DNA of 64,000 nt, taken from contig NZ_JAEQBW010000002.1 in the NCBI RefSeq assembly GCF_016679925.1, positions 124,001 through 188,000 of the forward strand, given 5' to 3'. The notes below the pieces were generated by a model. The model ran no database searches, was not told the DNA's origin, and saw only the letters and a list, made by a program, of their open reading frames with translations. The DNA comes from Marivirga aurantiaca. GTDB taxonomy: Bacteria; Bacteroidota; Bacteroidia; Cytophagales; Cyclobacteriaceae. A program made the translations under genes and the position numbers. Below are positions 1-7,526 of the stretch, one piece after another; the first letter of the stretch is position 1; each line of letters begins with the position of its first letter.

Positions 1-96
1 ATTGAATAAATATTTATTCTTTTAGATGTTAAAAAATGCGAGTTACTGGTCTCCTAGAGTTTTTATTGACTATATTAAAGATCAATTTTTATAAAG

Positions 97-858
97 ATGC
101 AAGAGAAAATTTTTAGTACAGGTAATGGTGGTCATTATCATATTTTTGAGATTGGTGAGTTTGAATATTCTGATCCTTTGGAAATCTACCATGAATCGGA
201 AGTTAATTCTATCAAGTCCAAATTTATTTTTTTATTAACAGCAGACTTCCCTAGTGCTCCGAAAGGACTTATCGAAACTAAAGCAAAAAAAGCAGCTCAA
301 GAACACTGGAAGAAGAGACTCAGCGAAGTTGAGAATTGCAAATTGCCTAAAGAATTAGAATTCTTACTTTCAGAAAATAAAAAAGCAAGACAAATAAACT
401 TACTTAAGAACCTAACACTTACAACAGATCAATTATTTAAATTTTATAAAATTACTTCCGAAAGGGGATTTAAAATGAGTCAGTACATCGGAGAATCATT
501 GCCATTAAAAATTGAAGAATCGGAATTGCCAAAGATGACTTACATCGATGGTGATAAGATTGTAAAATTTGGACAGACAAGCTTGTCTGATGGTCAGCTT
601 AGACATATGATAAAATTTAGGAATAAAACAATAGGTAAATTCTTAGACAAAGGAGATCACTGGCATTGCTTCTACATTACATTTCGTAGTATTGCTGGAA
701 AAGAACCTTGGCAAAATGGACAAGCTCATTTACATTATTTATCAAATGCTTTTGGATTATCAAGGGCAGAAGTTGTAGATAGAATAAGGAAAAATAATGC
801 ACCGTCTTCACCTGTTCATATTAATATTACAGATTATGGTAACCAGAGCAATCAATAA
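97..858 (+). CDS. Hypothetical protein (253 aa)
   Basis: I do not recognise this 253-residue protein. It is soluble, with no signal peptide or membrane segment. The N-terminal half is lysine- and glutamate-rich and probably helical. The C-terminal 90 residues look like the conserved core, with aromatic/His-rich stretches such as HWHCFYITFRS and GQAHLHY followed by SRAEVVDRIR. The ATG follows AAAG, and a 22-codon open stretch (26-94) ends two bases before it. Base composition is AT-rich like the chromosome and unlike the island to its right. It lies outside the 17-bp island repeat, so it belongs either to the chromosome or to an older neighbouring element. Confidence 0.6.
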   Translation: MQEKIFSTGNGGHYHIFEIGEFEYSDPLEIYHESEVNSIKSKFIFLLTADFPSAPKGLIETKAKKAAQEHWKKRLSEVENCKLPKELEFLLSENKKARQINLLKNLTLTTDQLFKFYKITSERGFKMSQYIGESLPLKIEESELPKMTYIDGDKIVKFGQTSLSDGQLRHMIKFRNKTIGKFLDKGDHWHCFYITFRSIAGKEPWQNGQAHLHYLSNAFGLSRAEVVDRIRKNNAPSSPVHINITDYGNQSNQ

Positions 859-960
859 ATGATATTGTAACCATAATTAAATGATGAGTATTAGTTATAG
901 TTTTTCATGAATAACAATACTAAAGTAAAAATGGTACTATGATTGGTACTACTAAAATGA

Positions 961-994
961 AAAAAGCCCCATACGTAATGTATGAGGCTTTTAT
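961..994 (-). terminator. Hairpin terminator next to the left island end
   Basis: The arms AAAAGCC-C-CATAC and GTATG-A-GGCTTTT form a stem with one C/A mismatch. The same layout occurs beside the tRNA-Pro gene at 46871-46904. Read on the minus strand it directly follows a tRNA 3' end, so it is probably a displaced tRNA-Pro terminator. Confidence 0.6.
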
Positions 995-995
995 A

Positions 996-1012
996 GTCGG
1001 GGTGGCAGGATT
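996..1012. repeat. Distal attachment site (att) of the island
   Basis: These 17 bases are identical to 46926-46942, the 3' end of tRNA-Pro (part of the T arm, acceptor strand and discriminator base). The match stops at both edges. This is the expected footprint of site-specific integration into a tRNA 3' end by a tyrosine recombinase. Confidence 0.8.
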
Positions 1013-1091
1013 ACTCATACGCACAAAACCATGCCGCACAATCCGTTCTCATCCTGCCTGCAATCTTTAATAAATCAAAAAAATGGACATA

Positions 1092-1123
1092 AAAAAAGCC
1101 AGCAGATTGATCTACTGGCTTAT
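1092..1123 (-). terminator. Second tRNA-type terminator hairpin
   Basis: AAGCCAG and CTGGCTT arms enclose a second short stem AGAT/ATCT. As at 961-994 and 46871-46904, the hairpin stands right beside a tRNA-3'-end sequence (1124-1140). Confidence 0.5.
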
Positions 1124-1140
1124 GTCGGGGTGACTGGATT
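1124..1140. repeat. Second, imperfect att-like copy
   Basis: The sequence matches the 17-bp att core at 15 of 17 positions; the two differences fall where the tRNA T stem would be. It is preceded by its own terminator hairpin. It may be the end of an earlier or nested integration, or the island's own core carried from a different tRNA gene. The 111 bases between the two copies contain no gene I can support. Confidence 0.5.
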
Positions 1141-1378
1141 ACAACCACCCCACGCAAATCTTTATGTATCAGTAAGTTACAAGAACGTATTTCAGCGGGT
1201 TCACCGTTCAGTTCTCAATTTATTCGAACTGGTTTGAGTGCATTTGGTGAACTCCGAAACCTTTGTAAATATACAAAAAAGCCTACGTTTTGGGTTCAAA
1301 TCGTGGCAAAAAGTGCTAAAATTTATTGGCAAAGAGTCATAGATTTTAGTGCCGTTTGACTGCCTTCATCTGGCAAGA

Positions 1379-1579
1379 TCAATCGGTGATGTAACGCTCA
1401 ACAATGGCCGGTGCAAGGCCGGTGAACTCGCAAAATTCATCTATGCTGATGAACTGATGCGGTTCTTTGGAAAGCTCCTCCCTGATCTTGTTTAGGAGCT
1501 TTCTTCCGTAACGCTCGCTCATGCCCGTGATTCGCTGCACGTCTTTTGGATAGATACAGGCTCTTTTGGTTTCAATCAT
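1379..1579 (-). CDS. Small helix-turn-helix protein, excisionase-like
   Basis: This 66-residue protein has a helix-turn-helix-like start (YPKDVQRITGMSERYGRKLLNKIREEL) and a second helical half ending in GLAPAIVERYITD. It is the size of the small DNA-binding proteins found near the ends of Bacteroidota elements, some of which act in excision. The upstream region carries a tandem 10-bp repeat (1585-1594, 1596-1605) that could be an autoregulatory operator, with a TATATTTA -7-like element further upstream. It stands first at the left end, pointing outward. Excision control is an inference. Confidence 0.6.
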   Translation of the reverse strand: MIETKRACIYPKDVQRITGMSERYGRKLLNKIREELSKEPHQFISIDEFCEFTGLAPAIVERYITD

Positions 1580-1584
1580 ACTTT

Positions 1585-1605
1585 ATCTATGCTTCATCTA
1601 TGCTT
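1585..1605 (-). promoter_or_regulatory. Tandem direct repeat before the small HTH gene
   Basis: ATCTATGCTT occurs twice with an 11-bp period, 6 bases upstream of the HTH start codon at 1579. Spacing of one helical turn suits a dimeric DNA-binding protein. An autoregulatory site is inferred. Confidence 0.4.
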
Positions 1606-1770
1606 TTGGTGTACTGTAAATATAGGAAATGCCATTGGCAGTTCATTTTGAACCAATCGGAATAAACGGTATCCAATGTTCCTATGCGGAACCTGTCTTT
1701 TGTCTTCCCTCCTGATTTATCTGATTTTCGGTGAGTTGCAACGAAGCAACAAATCAAAATTTCAAATGAT

Positions 1771-2544
1771 ATGGCAAGACAAGCTGGGATTATCAAGTTG
1801 AAGGGCAAGGTCGGTGACATGTCCTTTTACAAAACTAGAGATGGCTACCTGGCCCGTGAAAAGGGCGGGGTGGACAAGGAACGGATCCAGAACGATCCGG
1901 CTTTTCAGCGTACCCGCGAAAACGGTGCTGAGTTTGGCCGTGCCGGTGCAGCCGGACGGACTTTGAGAACGGCCTTCAGGCCGCTTCTTCTGCGAACCTC
2001 TGATAGCCGGTTGACCTCCAGGCTGACCAGGGAAATGGTGAAGGTCATCAAAGCGGATGCAACCAGTTCCCGGGGAGAACGGAACGTTCTCGATGGTGAA
2101 CTGGAGCTTTTGCAGGGCTTTGAGTTCAATGCAAACGGTCGCTTGGGAGCTACCATGTATGCACCATTCGATGTAAGCATTGACCGGGCAACAGGTGAAG
2201 CTGTAGTGAATGTGCCGGGCTTTGTGCCCCAGAATACCATCGCTGCACCTCAAGGTGCTACGCACCTGAAATTCGTCTCTGCAGGTGCGGAGATTGATTT
2301 TGAGTCGGATGACTTCACGCTGGTGACATCCGAAAGCGGTGAGATTGCGATCGGCCCACAGGCCGAAGCGGCTGTAAGCTTGACCAATGCTTTGCCCGCT
2401 AACAGTACTAAACCCCTATTGTTGGCTTTTGGTGTAGAGTTCTACCAGGAAGTGAACGGGAGCTTTTACCCGTTGAAAAACGGGTCTTACAACGCCCTGG
2501 CGTTGGTGGCTATTGATGGTGCCCCTGCCGTTCAACAAACCTAA
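1771..2544 (+). CDS. Conserved Bacteroidota protein of unknown function
   Basis: This 257-residue protein has a basic N-terminus (MARQAGIIKLKGKVGDMSFY) followed by GYLAREKGGVDKERIQNDPAFQRTREN. I recognise this layout from uncharacterised proteins in Bacteroidota genomes but know no function. The first half is Arg-rich and helical; the second half is Ala/Gly/Val-rich and probably beta. There is no signal peptide. It is the first gene of a plus-strand cassette with a DUF5675 protein and two small membrane proteins, opposite to almost everything else in the island. A structural or exported-particle role is possible but not shown. Confidence 0.7.
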   Translation: MARQAGIIKLKGKVGDMSFYKTRDGYLAREKGGVDKERIQNDPAFQRTRENGAEFGRAGAAGRTLRTAFRPLLLRTSDSRLTSRLTREMVKVIKADATSSRGERNVLDGELELLQGFEFNANGRLGATMYAPFDVSIDRATGEAVVNVPGFVPQNTIAAPQGATHLKFVSAGAEIDFESDDFTLVTSESGEIAIGPQAEAAVSLTNALPANSTKPLLLAFGVEFYQEVNGSFYPLKNGSYNALALVAIDGAPAVQQT

Positions 2545-2555
2545 TCCAGATTCGG

Positions 2556-2963
2556 ATGGAATTGATTCTGACAAGAAACTATCATCCGGAGGGAACGAGT
2601 GGTAGCCTGTTCGATGGGGAGCAGCTGGTTTGCTCCACTATCGAACTTCCCTGGAGGGAAAACCAGCGAATGGTGTCGTGCATCCCGGAAGGGAGGTATG
2701 AGCTTGTAAAGCGATATACCAAAAAACGGGGCTGGCACTTGCTGGTAAAAAATGTGCCCAACAGAAGCGGCATCCTCTTTCACCCCGCCAATGATGCCCT
2801 GAAGGAACTGAAGGGTTGTATAGCCCCGGTTTCACAAGTTGTTGGCCCAGGTAAAGGGACGCAATCCAAAATTGCCGATTCCAAGCTGAAAACCCTTGTG
2901 TTTGAGGCCATGGAAAGAGGCGAAAGTGTATTTCTCATTATTCAAAAAGCAAAAATCGTATGA
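2556..2963 (+). CDS. DUF5675 family protein
   Basis: The 135-residue sequence fits DUF5675: an N-terminal strand, then CSTIELPWRENQRMVSCIPEGRYELV, VPNRSGILFHPAND, and GCIAPVS near residue 90. These match the family pattern of a conserved E-P-W, a C-I-P-x-G-x-Y turn, and an H near the GC-I motif. The family is small, common in phages and Bacteroidota, and has no proven activity; a peptidoglycan-related role has been suggested by context. The stop overlaps the next start by four bases (ATGA), indicating co-translation with the small membrane protein downstream. Confidence 0.75.
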   Translation: MELILTRNYHPEGTSGSLFDGEQLVCSTIELPWRENQRMVSCIPEGRYELVKRYTKKRGWHLLVKNVPNRSGILFHPANDALKELKGCIAPVSQVVGPGKGTQSKIADSKLKTLVFEAMERGESVFLIIQKAKIV

Positions 2964-3190
2964 CAATCATAGAAAGGGCGAAAGCCCCAACCCCCAAGTT
3001 TTTCAGGGTGCTCCGTAATGTAGGTCTGGCACTAGCGGCAGCTGGTGGCGCTTTGTTGGCAGCACCGATCAGTTTACCAGTCGGAATAGTTGCTCTGGGC
3101 GGCTATCTCACCGTAGGCGGGACGGTACTGACTGCAGTCAGTCAAGTGACCGTAGAGGATAGCGCAAAAGCGGACAGGAAAGATGGCTAA
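2960..3190 (+). CDS. Small two-helix membrane protein, holin-like
   Basis: The 76-residue protein has a charged N-terminus and two hydrophobic segments (about residues 20-38 and 40-62), with a charged C-terminal tail. This size and topology resemble phage holins, but there is no family signature I can name. It overlaps DUF5675 by 4 bp and the next small gene by 8 bp, so the three are translated as a unit. Confidence 0.6.
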   Translation: MTIIERAKAPTPKFFRVLRNVGLALAAAGGALLAAPISLPVGIVALGGYLTVGGTVLTAVSQVTVEDSAKADRKDG

Positions 3191-3392
3191 CCTGGTAAGC
3201 GGAGGTGGCACGAAGGCAGGAACTGCCGGAGGCACGTTGCTGAGTGTCCTGGTGAATATCAGCTCCGGGGATATCCTCCACACCTGTGTGTTAGCTGCTG
3301 TTGGAGCGATAGTGAGCTTTACCGTGTCCATTCTGCTAAAGGTGTTATTCCAACGGTTCAAAAGAAAACATCCACCTCCGAAGGGGATGTGA
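3183..3392 (+). CDS. Small membrane protein, holin-like
   Basis: The 69-residue protein has a Gly/Thr-rich start, a hydrophobic stretch (about residues 30-56) and a basic tail (RFKRKHPPPKG). It overlaps the previous small membrane gene and is followed by a strong hairpin terminator, closing the cassette. The function is unknown; the pair of tiny membrane proteins after DUF5675 recalls a lysis module. Confidence 0.55.
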   Translation: MANLVSGGGTKAGTAGGTLLSVLVNISSGDILHTCVLAAVGAIVSFTVSILLKVLFQRFKRKHPPPKGM

Positions 3393-3429
3393 TTCCCGCA
3401 AGTCGGGAAAGTTTGTGTTCCTCTCAATG

Positions 3430-3456
3430 AAAAGGCCTCCTCATGGGGCCTTTTTT
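3430..3456. terminator. Bidirectional hairpin terminator
   Basis: AAAAGGCC and GGCCTTTT arms around a 9-base loop are followed by further T residues on the plus strand. It lies between convergent genes and can serve both. Confidence 0.75.
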
Positions 3457-3878
3457 CATTCCAGGAGTATCTGAAAAATGATGGCTCTCTTGACCTGCTT
3501 TACCAGCTCTACCTGCTTTTGCAGGATCTTAGCTTTCTTCTCAAAGTCCTGAAGGAGTGCCAATGACTTTAGGTACTTCCTACGGTCTTTCAAGGCCTTT
3601 TCCTGCCCTGCCAGCAATACCGCTCTGGCATCACCTATCCTGATGAATGGGACAACAGAACCGGTCAGGTGTGGCATAAACGCCTGTGCCTGCCAAAGAC
3701 CGTAAGAGAGCCAGAAATAAAAGTTCCGTGCCTCCTCCGATTCTGTGGTGATGGTGAAGCAATTGGGACAAGGGGTTTCGAGCGGCTTTCCCGCATTCAG
3801 TCCTTTGGAAAGCATGAAAAAGTGAGGCTTTACCGTGGTTAGTCCATCCCTGTAAGTTTTCATCTGGAAATTGTGCAT
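3456..3878 (-). CDS. Hypothetical protein, DUF6943-like
   Basis: The 140-residue protein opens with MKTYRDGLTTVKPHFFMLSKG (from the internal Met at residue 6), then GKPLETPCPNCF, a central aromatic region and a basic helical C-terminus. It resembles short proteins of Bacteroidota mobile elements that I associate with DUF6943, without full certainty. The CPNC pair could bind metal. The start could be 3878 or 3863. There is no signal peptide and no known function. Confidence 0.55.
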   Translation of the reverse strand: MHNFQMKTYRDGLTTVKPHFFMLSKGLNAGKPLETPCPNCFTITTESEEARNFYFWLSYGLWQAQAFMPHLTGSVVPFIRIGDARAVLLAGQEKALKDRRKYLKSLALLQDFEKKAKILQKQVELVKQVKRAIIFQILLE

Positions 3879-4142
3879 AGTACGAGCATTTAAAGTTTAG
3901 CTCGCTCCGCTTCGCACACATTTCAAAAGAGAAAAGAAAAAAGGGAAAAAAAGAAAAGAGAAAGCCTTTGGTCAGGTGGGCATGGACAGGGCAGTCAAGG
4001 TTTTTTGGAAAAATACTACCCGCCAGTTGGCGGGTGGAGATTTTTTTAAAAACCCGCAGGGCTTGACCTTGACGGTCCTGATCAGGGTTGGCCTTGTGGG
4101 GCCCGCCTAACTTAGCTGCACTCTTTGTTTTGTTCTAATTGG
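3879..4142. other. Non-coding stretch with hairpins, possible transfer or replication origin
   Basis: No gene is visible. The stretch has a long purine-only run (about 3929-3965), a perfect hairpin ACCCGCC-agtt-GGCGGGT followed by a T run (about 4017-4048), and GC-rich short inverted repeats around 4050-4110. Such regions often carry oriT in Bacteroidota elements, but no relaxase gene is adjacent, so this is only a suggestion. Confidence 0.25.
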
Positions 4143-4760
4143 TTATCGGATGTAATTTTCGAATCCCTTCTCATTAAGGTATTGGTTCATCAGATCGAAT
4201 CTCATCTCTTTTATGTCATTGGTTTCTCTTAACTCATCGATCATTTGTCTAAGGGTTCTTTTTCTGGCATCCTTTGCGACAATCTTATTGAACCACTCGA
4301 TCCCATTGAGATTAGGATCAGTTGACTTATTATTAGTGAATTTGATGATGCTTTCGAGTCCTGACTCTGGAATAATATCCCATGAAATACAAAGCATATT
4401 AATTGCGGTAAGTAGCTCCCGATTGAAGGGATGAATTGGTGCTTTGTCTTTGGATCCGGAAGAATTACCATCCCCGGGTACATAATTCCCCTGTTCATGT
4501 ATCAAAGGATTAAAAAGTGGAAGGGGATCGTGTTTGATAATATCAAGGAATTCGTTGGCACAATGAGTACCGACAAAAAAATATTTCGATTGAGCGTTAT
4601 AATCTCCCCTGGGTCTATATGAAAAGATGTAGTATTTATCATCCAAAGACCCGCAACAGCCTTGTTTGTGTTGACCATTAAGAAGTTTCAAGTAGTTAAC
4701 GGGTTGAATATAAAATTTTCGGTTGAGCTCTTCCTTTCTTTTTCTGGTTCTACAATTCAT
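4143..4760 (-). CDS. Hypothetical protein (205 aa)
   Basis: I do not recognise this protein. The N-terminal half has aromatic/Cys motifs (HKQGCCGSLDDKYYIFSYRP, FFVGTHCANEFL) that look like a compact beta-rich domain, possibly metal-binding through Cys and His. The C-terminal half is helical and charged. There is no signal peptide. Base composition is AT-rich, closer to the methyltransferase operon than to the cassette on its left. Confidence 0.55.
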   Translation of the reverse strand: MNCRTRKRKEELNRKFYIQPVNYLKLLNGQHKQGCCGSLDDKYYIFSYRPRGDYNAQSKYFFVGTHCANEFLDIIKHDPLPLFNPLIHEQGNYVPGDGNSSGSKDKAPIHPFNRELLTAINMLCISWDIIPESGLESIIKFTNNKSTDPNLNGIEWFNKIVAKDARKRTLRQMIDELRETNDIKEMRFDLMNQYLNEKGFENYIR

Positions 4761-5592
4761 AACTGTGGCAATGGTTAACTGTGGGATTTAATTTAGTGCG
4801 GGAACGCAGGAAAACCAAAAACGGCTGGCCGGAGGCTGTGGAGCGCAGCGTAATGGACGAACGGCCAAGCCAGCCGGAGAGAGGAACGAACGGAGGCTTG
4901 CGAGCCGTCCTGCGAGTGGAGCAAGGGGGCCAGACCGGAAAGCTGTGAGGAACGAACAGTGGGGGATGGCTATGTGAGTAGTGGAATGCAGGGCTTTTGT
5001 ATTTTGACTTTCGACAAAAGCCCGGAATGGAACGGAACTACACAAGGGCTGGCGAGATTTTTTGCTTTGAGCGTTGGGAAGGTATAAGCGATTGCCTGTG
5101 TGGTGGGATACCATGCGTTGGTGCAAAAAGCATGACAGCCTGCAGCCCGCAGCGACCCGCAGGCGAGCAAAAACACGGGCAGCCGGTGGATGCGTTGCGG
5201 CTGAGCGGAACGAAGCGAAAGCGGAGAGCAGAGAAGCGGCAAGAGCAGACAGAGTAGGCTGCCGTGAGGATGACAACCGAGTTGCAAGCAGCATGACAGG
5301 CTCGGAGCTTCAGCGGAGACCGTAAGGCAACACAGCTTATTTTTTGACCAATAAAAGACAAACACTTTCAAAAAATGGGCTGTGGTGGCCTGGCATGATG
5401 CTATGCCGAGGGCGATAGACGAACACCGCTTTTCCTGCGTGGGGTTTGAGCGTTGGGAAAAGCAAGTGTGGCGCGGTATGAAATGGAGCAAAGCGGAATG
5501 CAATAGCGGGCTACTCTTGCTGTGCGGTGCTGGAAGCTTGTGAGTGCAGCGCAGCGGAATGAGCAGGCTGGAGGCACATGGGTATGGGGAGG
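4761..5592. ncRNA. Unexplained purine-rich non-coding stretch, possible structured RNA
   Basis: About 0.8 kb has no convincing gene. The plus strand is rich in A and G and full of variants of GCGGAAYGAAGCG, GGAACGAAC and GCGCAGCG. A 15-bp direct repeat TTTGAGCGTTGGGAA occurs at 5066-5080 and 5445-5459, and short inverted repeats such as GGCT-tgcg-AGCC (about 4890) are frequent. The long minus-strand open frames here (168 and 208 codons) have Ser/Cys/Leu/His-rich composition typical of chance translation. A transcribed RNA is an inference; it could also be decayed sequence. Confidence 0.35.
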
Positions 5593-6267
5593 TCACCCGT
5601 AAATGTCATCGAACCCTGAGTAATTTTTGTGTCCTTTTCCCTTATTGATCCTGCCCTGTTTTGTGTTGTCAATACGCTTTTGAAGGAATAGACATAACGA
5701 CTCAAATTGTGTTTCGGGGATCTGATAGGCACTTGCCTTAAATTCCTTTTTGATGATACCCCAAATGGCAGCATAATTCATTTTGGATTTGCCAACATCG
5801 CCTTCCTTGTATTCGTTATAACGATCGATTAAATGCTTAATGTAGTTCTTTAGCTCAGCTTTTTTGCCAATGGCCCCATCGGCAAATTCCATCTTTGGTT
5901 TGCTTCGAGATTTATAGACAATTGTCTGTGCACTGATCGAATTGGCCACAGTAGAATTAGCCACATTGCCTTTGATGTTGATGGTATTTGATGATTTTGC
6001 ATTGGCTTTGCCTTTAGCCTTTAACGTGAGATAGTTCTTGATTTGCCTCACTTCCTCCTCGCTAATGTCACCTTTGGTGATTTTGGAATGGCAAATCGGG
6101 CAAATCATCAAAAGGTTCTCAGAAGCATTGTTTTCCGGATTTTCGTCAATATGATGAATTTCAAAATGGTCAACATTTGAATCATCACAGATTGGACACT
6201 GGGAGTTAATCTCTTGTTGTAAAAGAGCTTTAGTTTTTTGGGGTATGGATTTTCGAGTCTTGGTCAT
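5593..6267 (-). CDS. HNH endonuclease-domain protein
   Basis: The 224-residue protein has an HNH fold at residues 24-62: CPIC, then FEIHHIDENPENN, then NLLMICPICH. The four Cys would bind a structural zinc, and H38/H39, the Asn and H60 match the catalytic layout. The middle (about residues 90-115) has a NTINIKGNVANST-type beta-repeat, and the last 90 residues form an unknown helical domain. It is the last gene of the five-gene operon, 7 bp after the receiver-domain gene. It is probably the DNA-cutting effector of the system; the target and trigger are unknown. Confidence 0.8.
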   Translation of the reverse strand: MTKTRKSIPQKTKALLQQEINSQCPICDDSNVDHFEIHHIDENPENNASENLLMICPICHSKITKGDISEEEVRQIKNYLTLKAKGKANAKSSNTINIKGNVANSTVANSISAQTIVYKSRSKPKMEFADGAIGKKAELKNYIKHLIDRYNEYKEGDVGKSKMNYAAIWGIIKKEFKASAYQIPETQFESLCLFLQKRIDNTKQGRINKGKGHKNYSGFDDIYG

Positions 6268-6274
6268 AACGAAT

Positions 6275-7525
6275 TCAATTTATATTCCAATCTCTCACCA
6301 ATGTATGAACAGCAGGCGTACCCACCCTTCCAAGGTGTGAGATGTATCGTTGCCTAAGCTGTTGAATGAAAGGGGAATTTACCTTGAATTTTCTCGGTCT
6401 AATTTTTATTCGTTCCTGAAGGGTTTTCGAATTGATCTTGATAGAATCGGTTGTAAAATCAATGACACAACCCTTATTAAGATCATCTGATAATAGAGGC
6501 AGAGAAGGAAAAAAGTGAAGACTTTGCATGACCTGAAAGAAAATACTCTTTTTATTTTTCTTCACGTGATCCAGCTTAAGTATCTCTTCAAGTGAGTTGT
6601 GGGAAAACTTTAAAAGATCGAAGCTCAATTCCTTGTTGGTCTTTACTTTTTTTATGTCACATTCTGGGGTAATTATTATGCCAAACACATTGTCCTCTAT
6701 TTCACAAATATCTCCTGTCATCAATGGAGCGTCAGGTTTAAGTTCAGAGTAGTGTAGTCGGCTGAACAGTTTAGATAATGACTTTTTCTTGTCGTCCGAG
6801 TCATTTGTTTCAATTTGTCGATCACCTTCATTTTTTAATGCTTCAATTAAACCTGCGTTTTGAACCAAGGACTCAGAGAGTATCAACTGTAAAAGTTCTA
6901 TGACAAAAAGTTCAGGATCAACTCCGTCACCCTGCGCTGATTTATAAATTTCTAATATCCAATCCTTTTCAGCCTCGGAAAGCTCTTTGAATATTTGCTG
7001 GATTGATTCATTAATTGCAACTGTCCATTTAAGAGGTAAGGATAGATTTTTATTAGATTCCTTCCATTCATCAATGCCTTCCAATATTTTCTTTTTGAAT
7101 TCAGACACTCTATCCGTAGTGAAACTCTCATCCTTCTTTTCGATAATAATCCTATTGCCAAATTTCTCACGAAGAGCCTGACCGTAGGTTTCTTCTATAT
7201 CCTTTTCTGAGAAGATATAAATGAGTGAATAAAAATTGTTGGTTAAAAGAAAGTCGTATGCAGCATCTTCTTTTTGTGCAGTTGTAATTGATATTTTTCC
7301 AGCCCCTAATTCCTCGGCAATGTCTTCAAAACTATCATCTTGGGAATATTGCCAATCTAAAACAACTGCGCTAAAGGTGCCAATTGATTGGACTGCCTTG
7401 CTGGCAAGCTCTAATGATTGAACACCTAGCACCGGAAGATCCGACCGTAAAGATTCAAATAAAGCTCTCTCAGGGCGGTTTTCTGAGTAGATATGATCGT
7501 CAGCAAATAAAACAACTCCTTCCAT
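6275..7525 (-). CDS. Receiver (REC)-domain protein with unknown C-terminal domain
   Basis: The first 130 residues look like a response-regulator receiver domain: VLFADD gives the acidic pair D9/D10, AVVLDWQ gives the phospho-acceptor D57, SLIYIFSEKD supplies the Ser after beta-4, and IIIEKKD the Lys after beta-5. No DNA-binding output domain follows. Instead there are about 280 residues with a motif GDICEIEDNVFGIIITPECDI near residue 265 and a basic end. It begins one base after the stop of the dual-ATPase gene, so the two should be made together and probably interact by phosphotransfer. Confidence 0.75.
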   Translation of the reverse strand: MEGVVLFADDHIYSENRPERALFESLRSDLPVLGVQSLELASKAVQSIGTFSAVVLDWQYSQDDSFEDIAEELGAGKISITTAQKEDAAYDFLLTNNFYSLIYIFSEKDIEETYGQALREKFGNRIIIEKKDESFTTDRVSEFKKKILEGIDEWKESNKNLSLPLKWTVAINESIQQIFKELSEAEKDWILEIYKSAQGDGVDPELFVIELLQLILSESLVQNAGLIEALKNEGDRQIETNDSDDKKKSLSKLFSRLHYSELKPDAPLMTGDICEIEDNVFGIIITPECDIKKVKTNKELSFDLLKFSHNSLEEILKLDHVKKNKKSIFFQVMQSLHFFPSLPLLSDDLNKGCVIDFTTDSIKINSKTLQERIKIRPRKFKVNSPFIQQLRQRYISHLGRVGTPAVHTLVRDWNIN

Positions 7526-7526
7526 G

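Larger units (their letters stand above)
1013..1378. other. Left terminal non-coding arm
   Basis: This stretch has no supportable gene. It contains the word GGTTCACCG (1198-1206) and GGTGAACT (1246-1253), which recur in the right terminal arm (46688-46695, 46781-46788, 46807-46815). They are candidate arm-type binding sites for the integrase or an excision factor. The role is inferred only from position and repetition. Confidence 0.4.

Noticed and set aside
26-94. 22-codon open frame directly before the first gene
   Set aside because: It has a stop just upstream and is too short to judge. It could be the tail of a broken gene, but nothing supports that.
1031-1237. 68-codon plus-strand open frame
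   Set aside because: It covers terminator and att-like sequence and reads part of a tRNA 3' end as protein.
4788-5596. Long minus-strand open frames of 168 and 208 codons
   Set aside because: Composition is dominated by Ser, Cys, Leu, His and Arg as expected from translating a purine-rich plus strand backwards; no domain, no start context, and the frames overlap each other.
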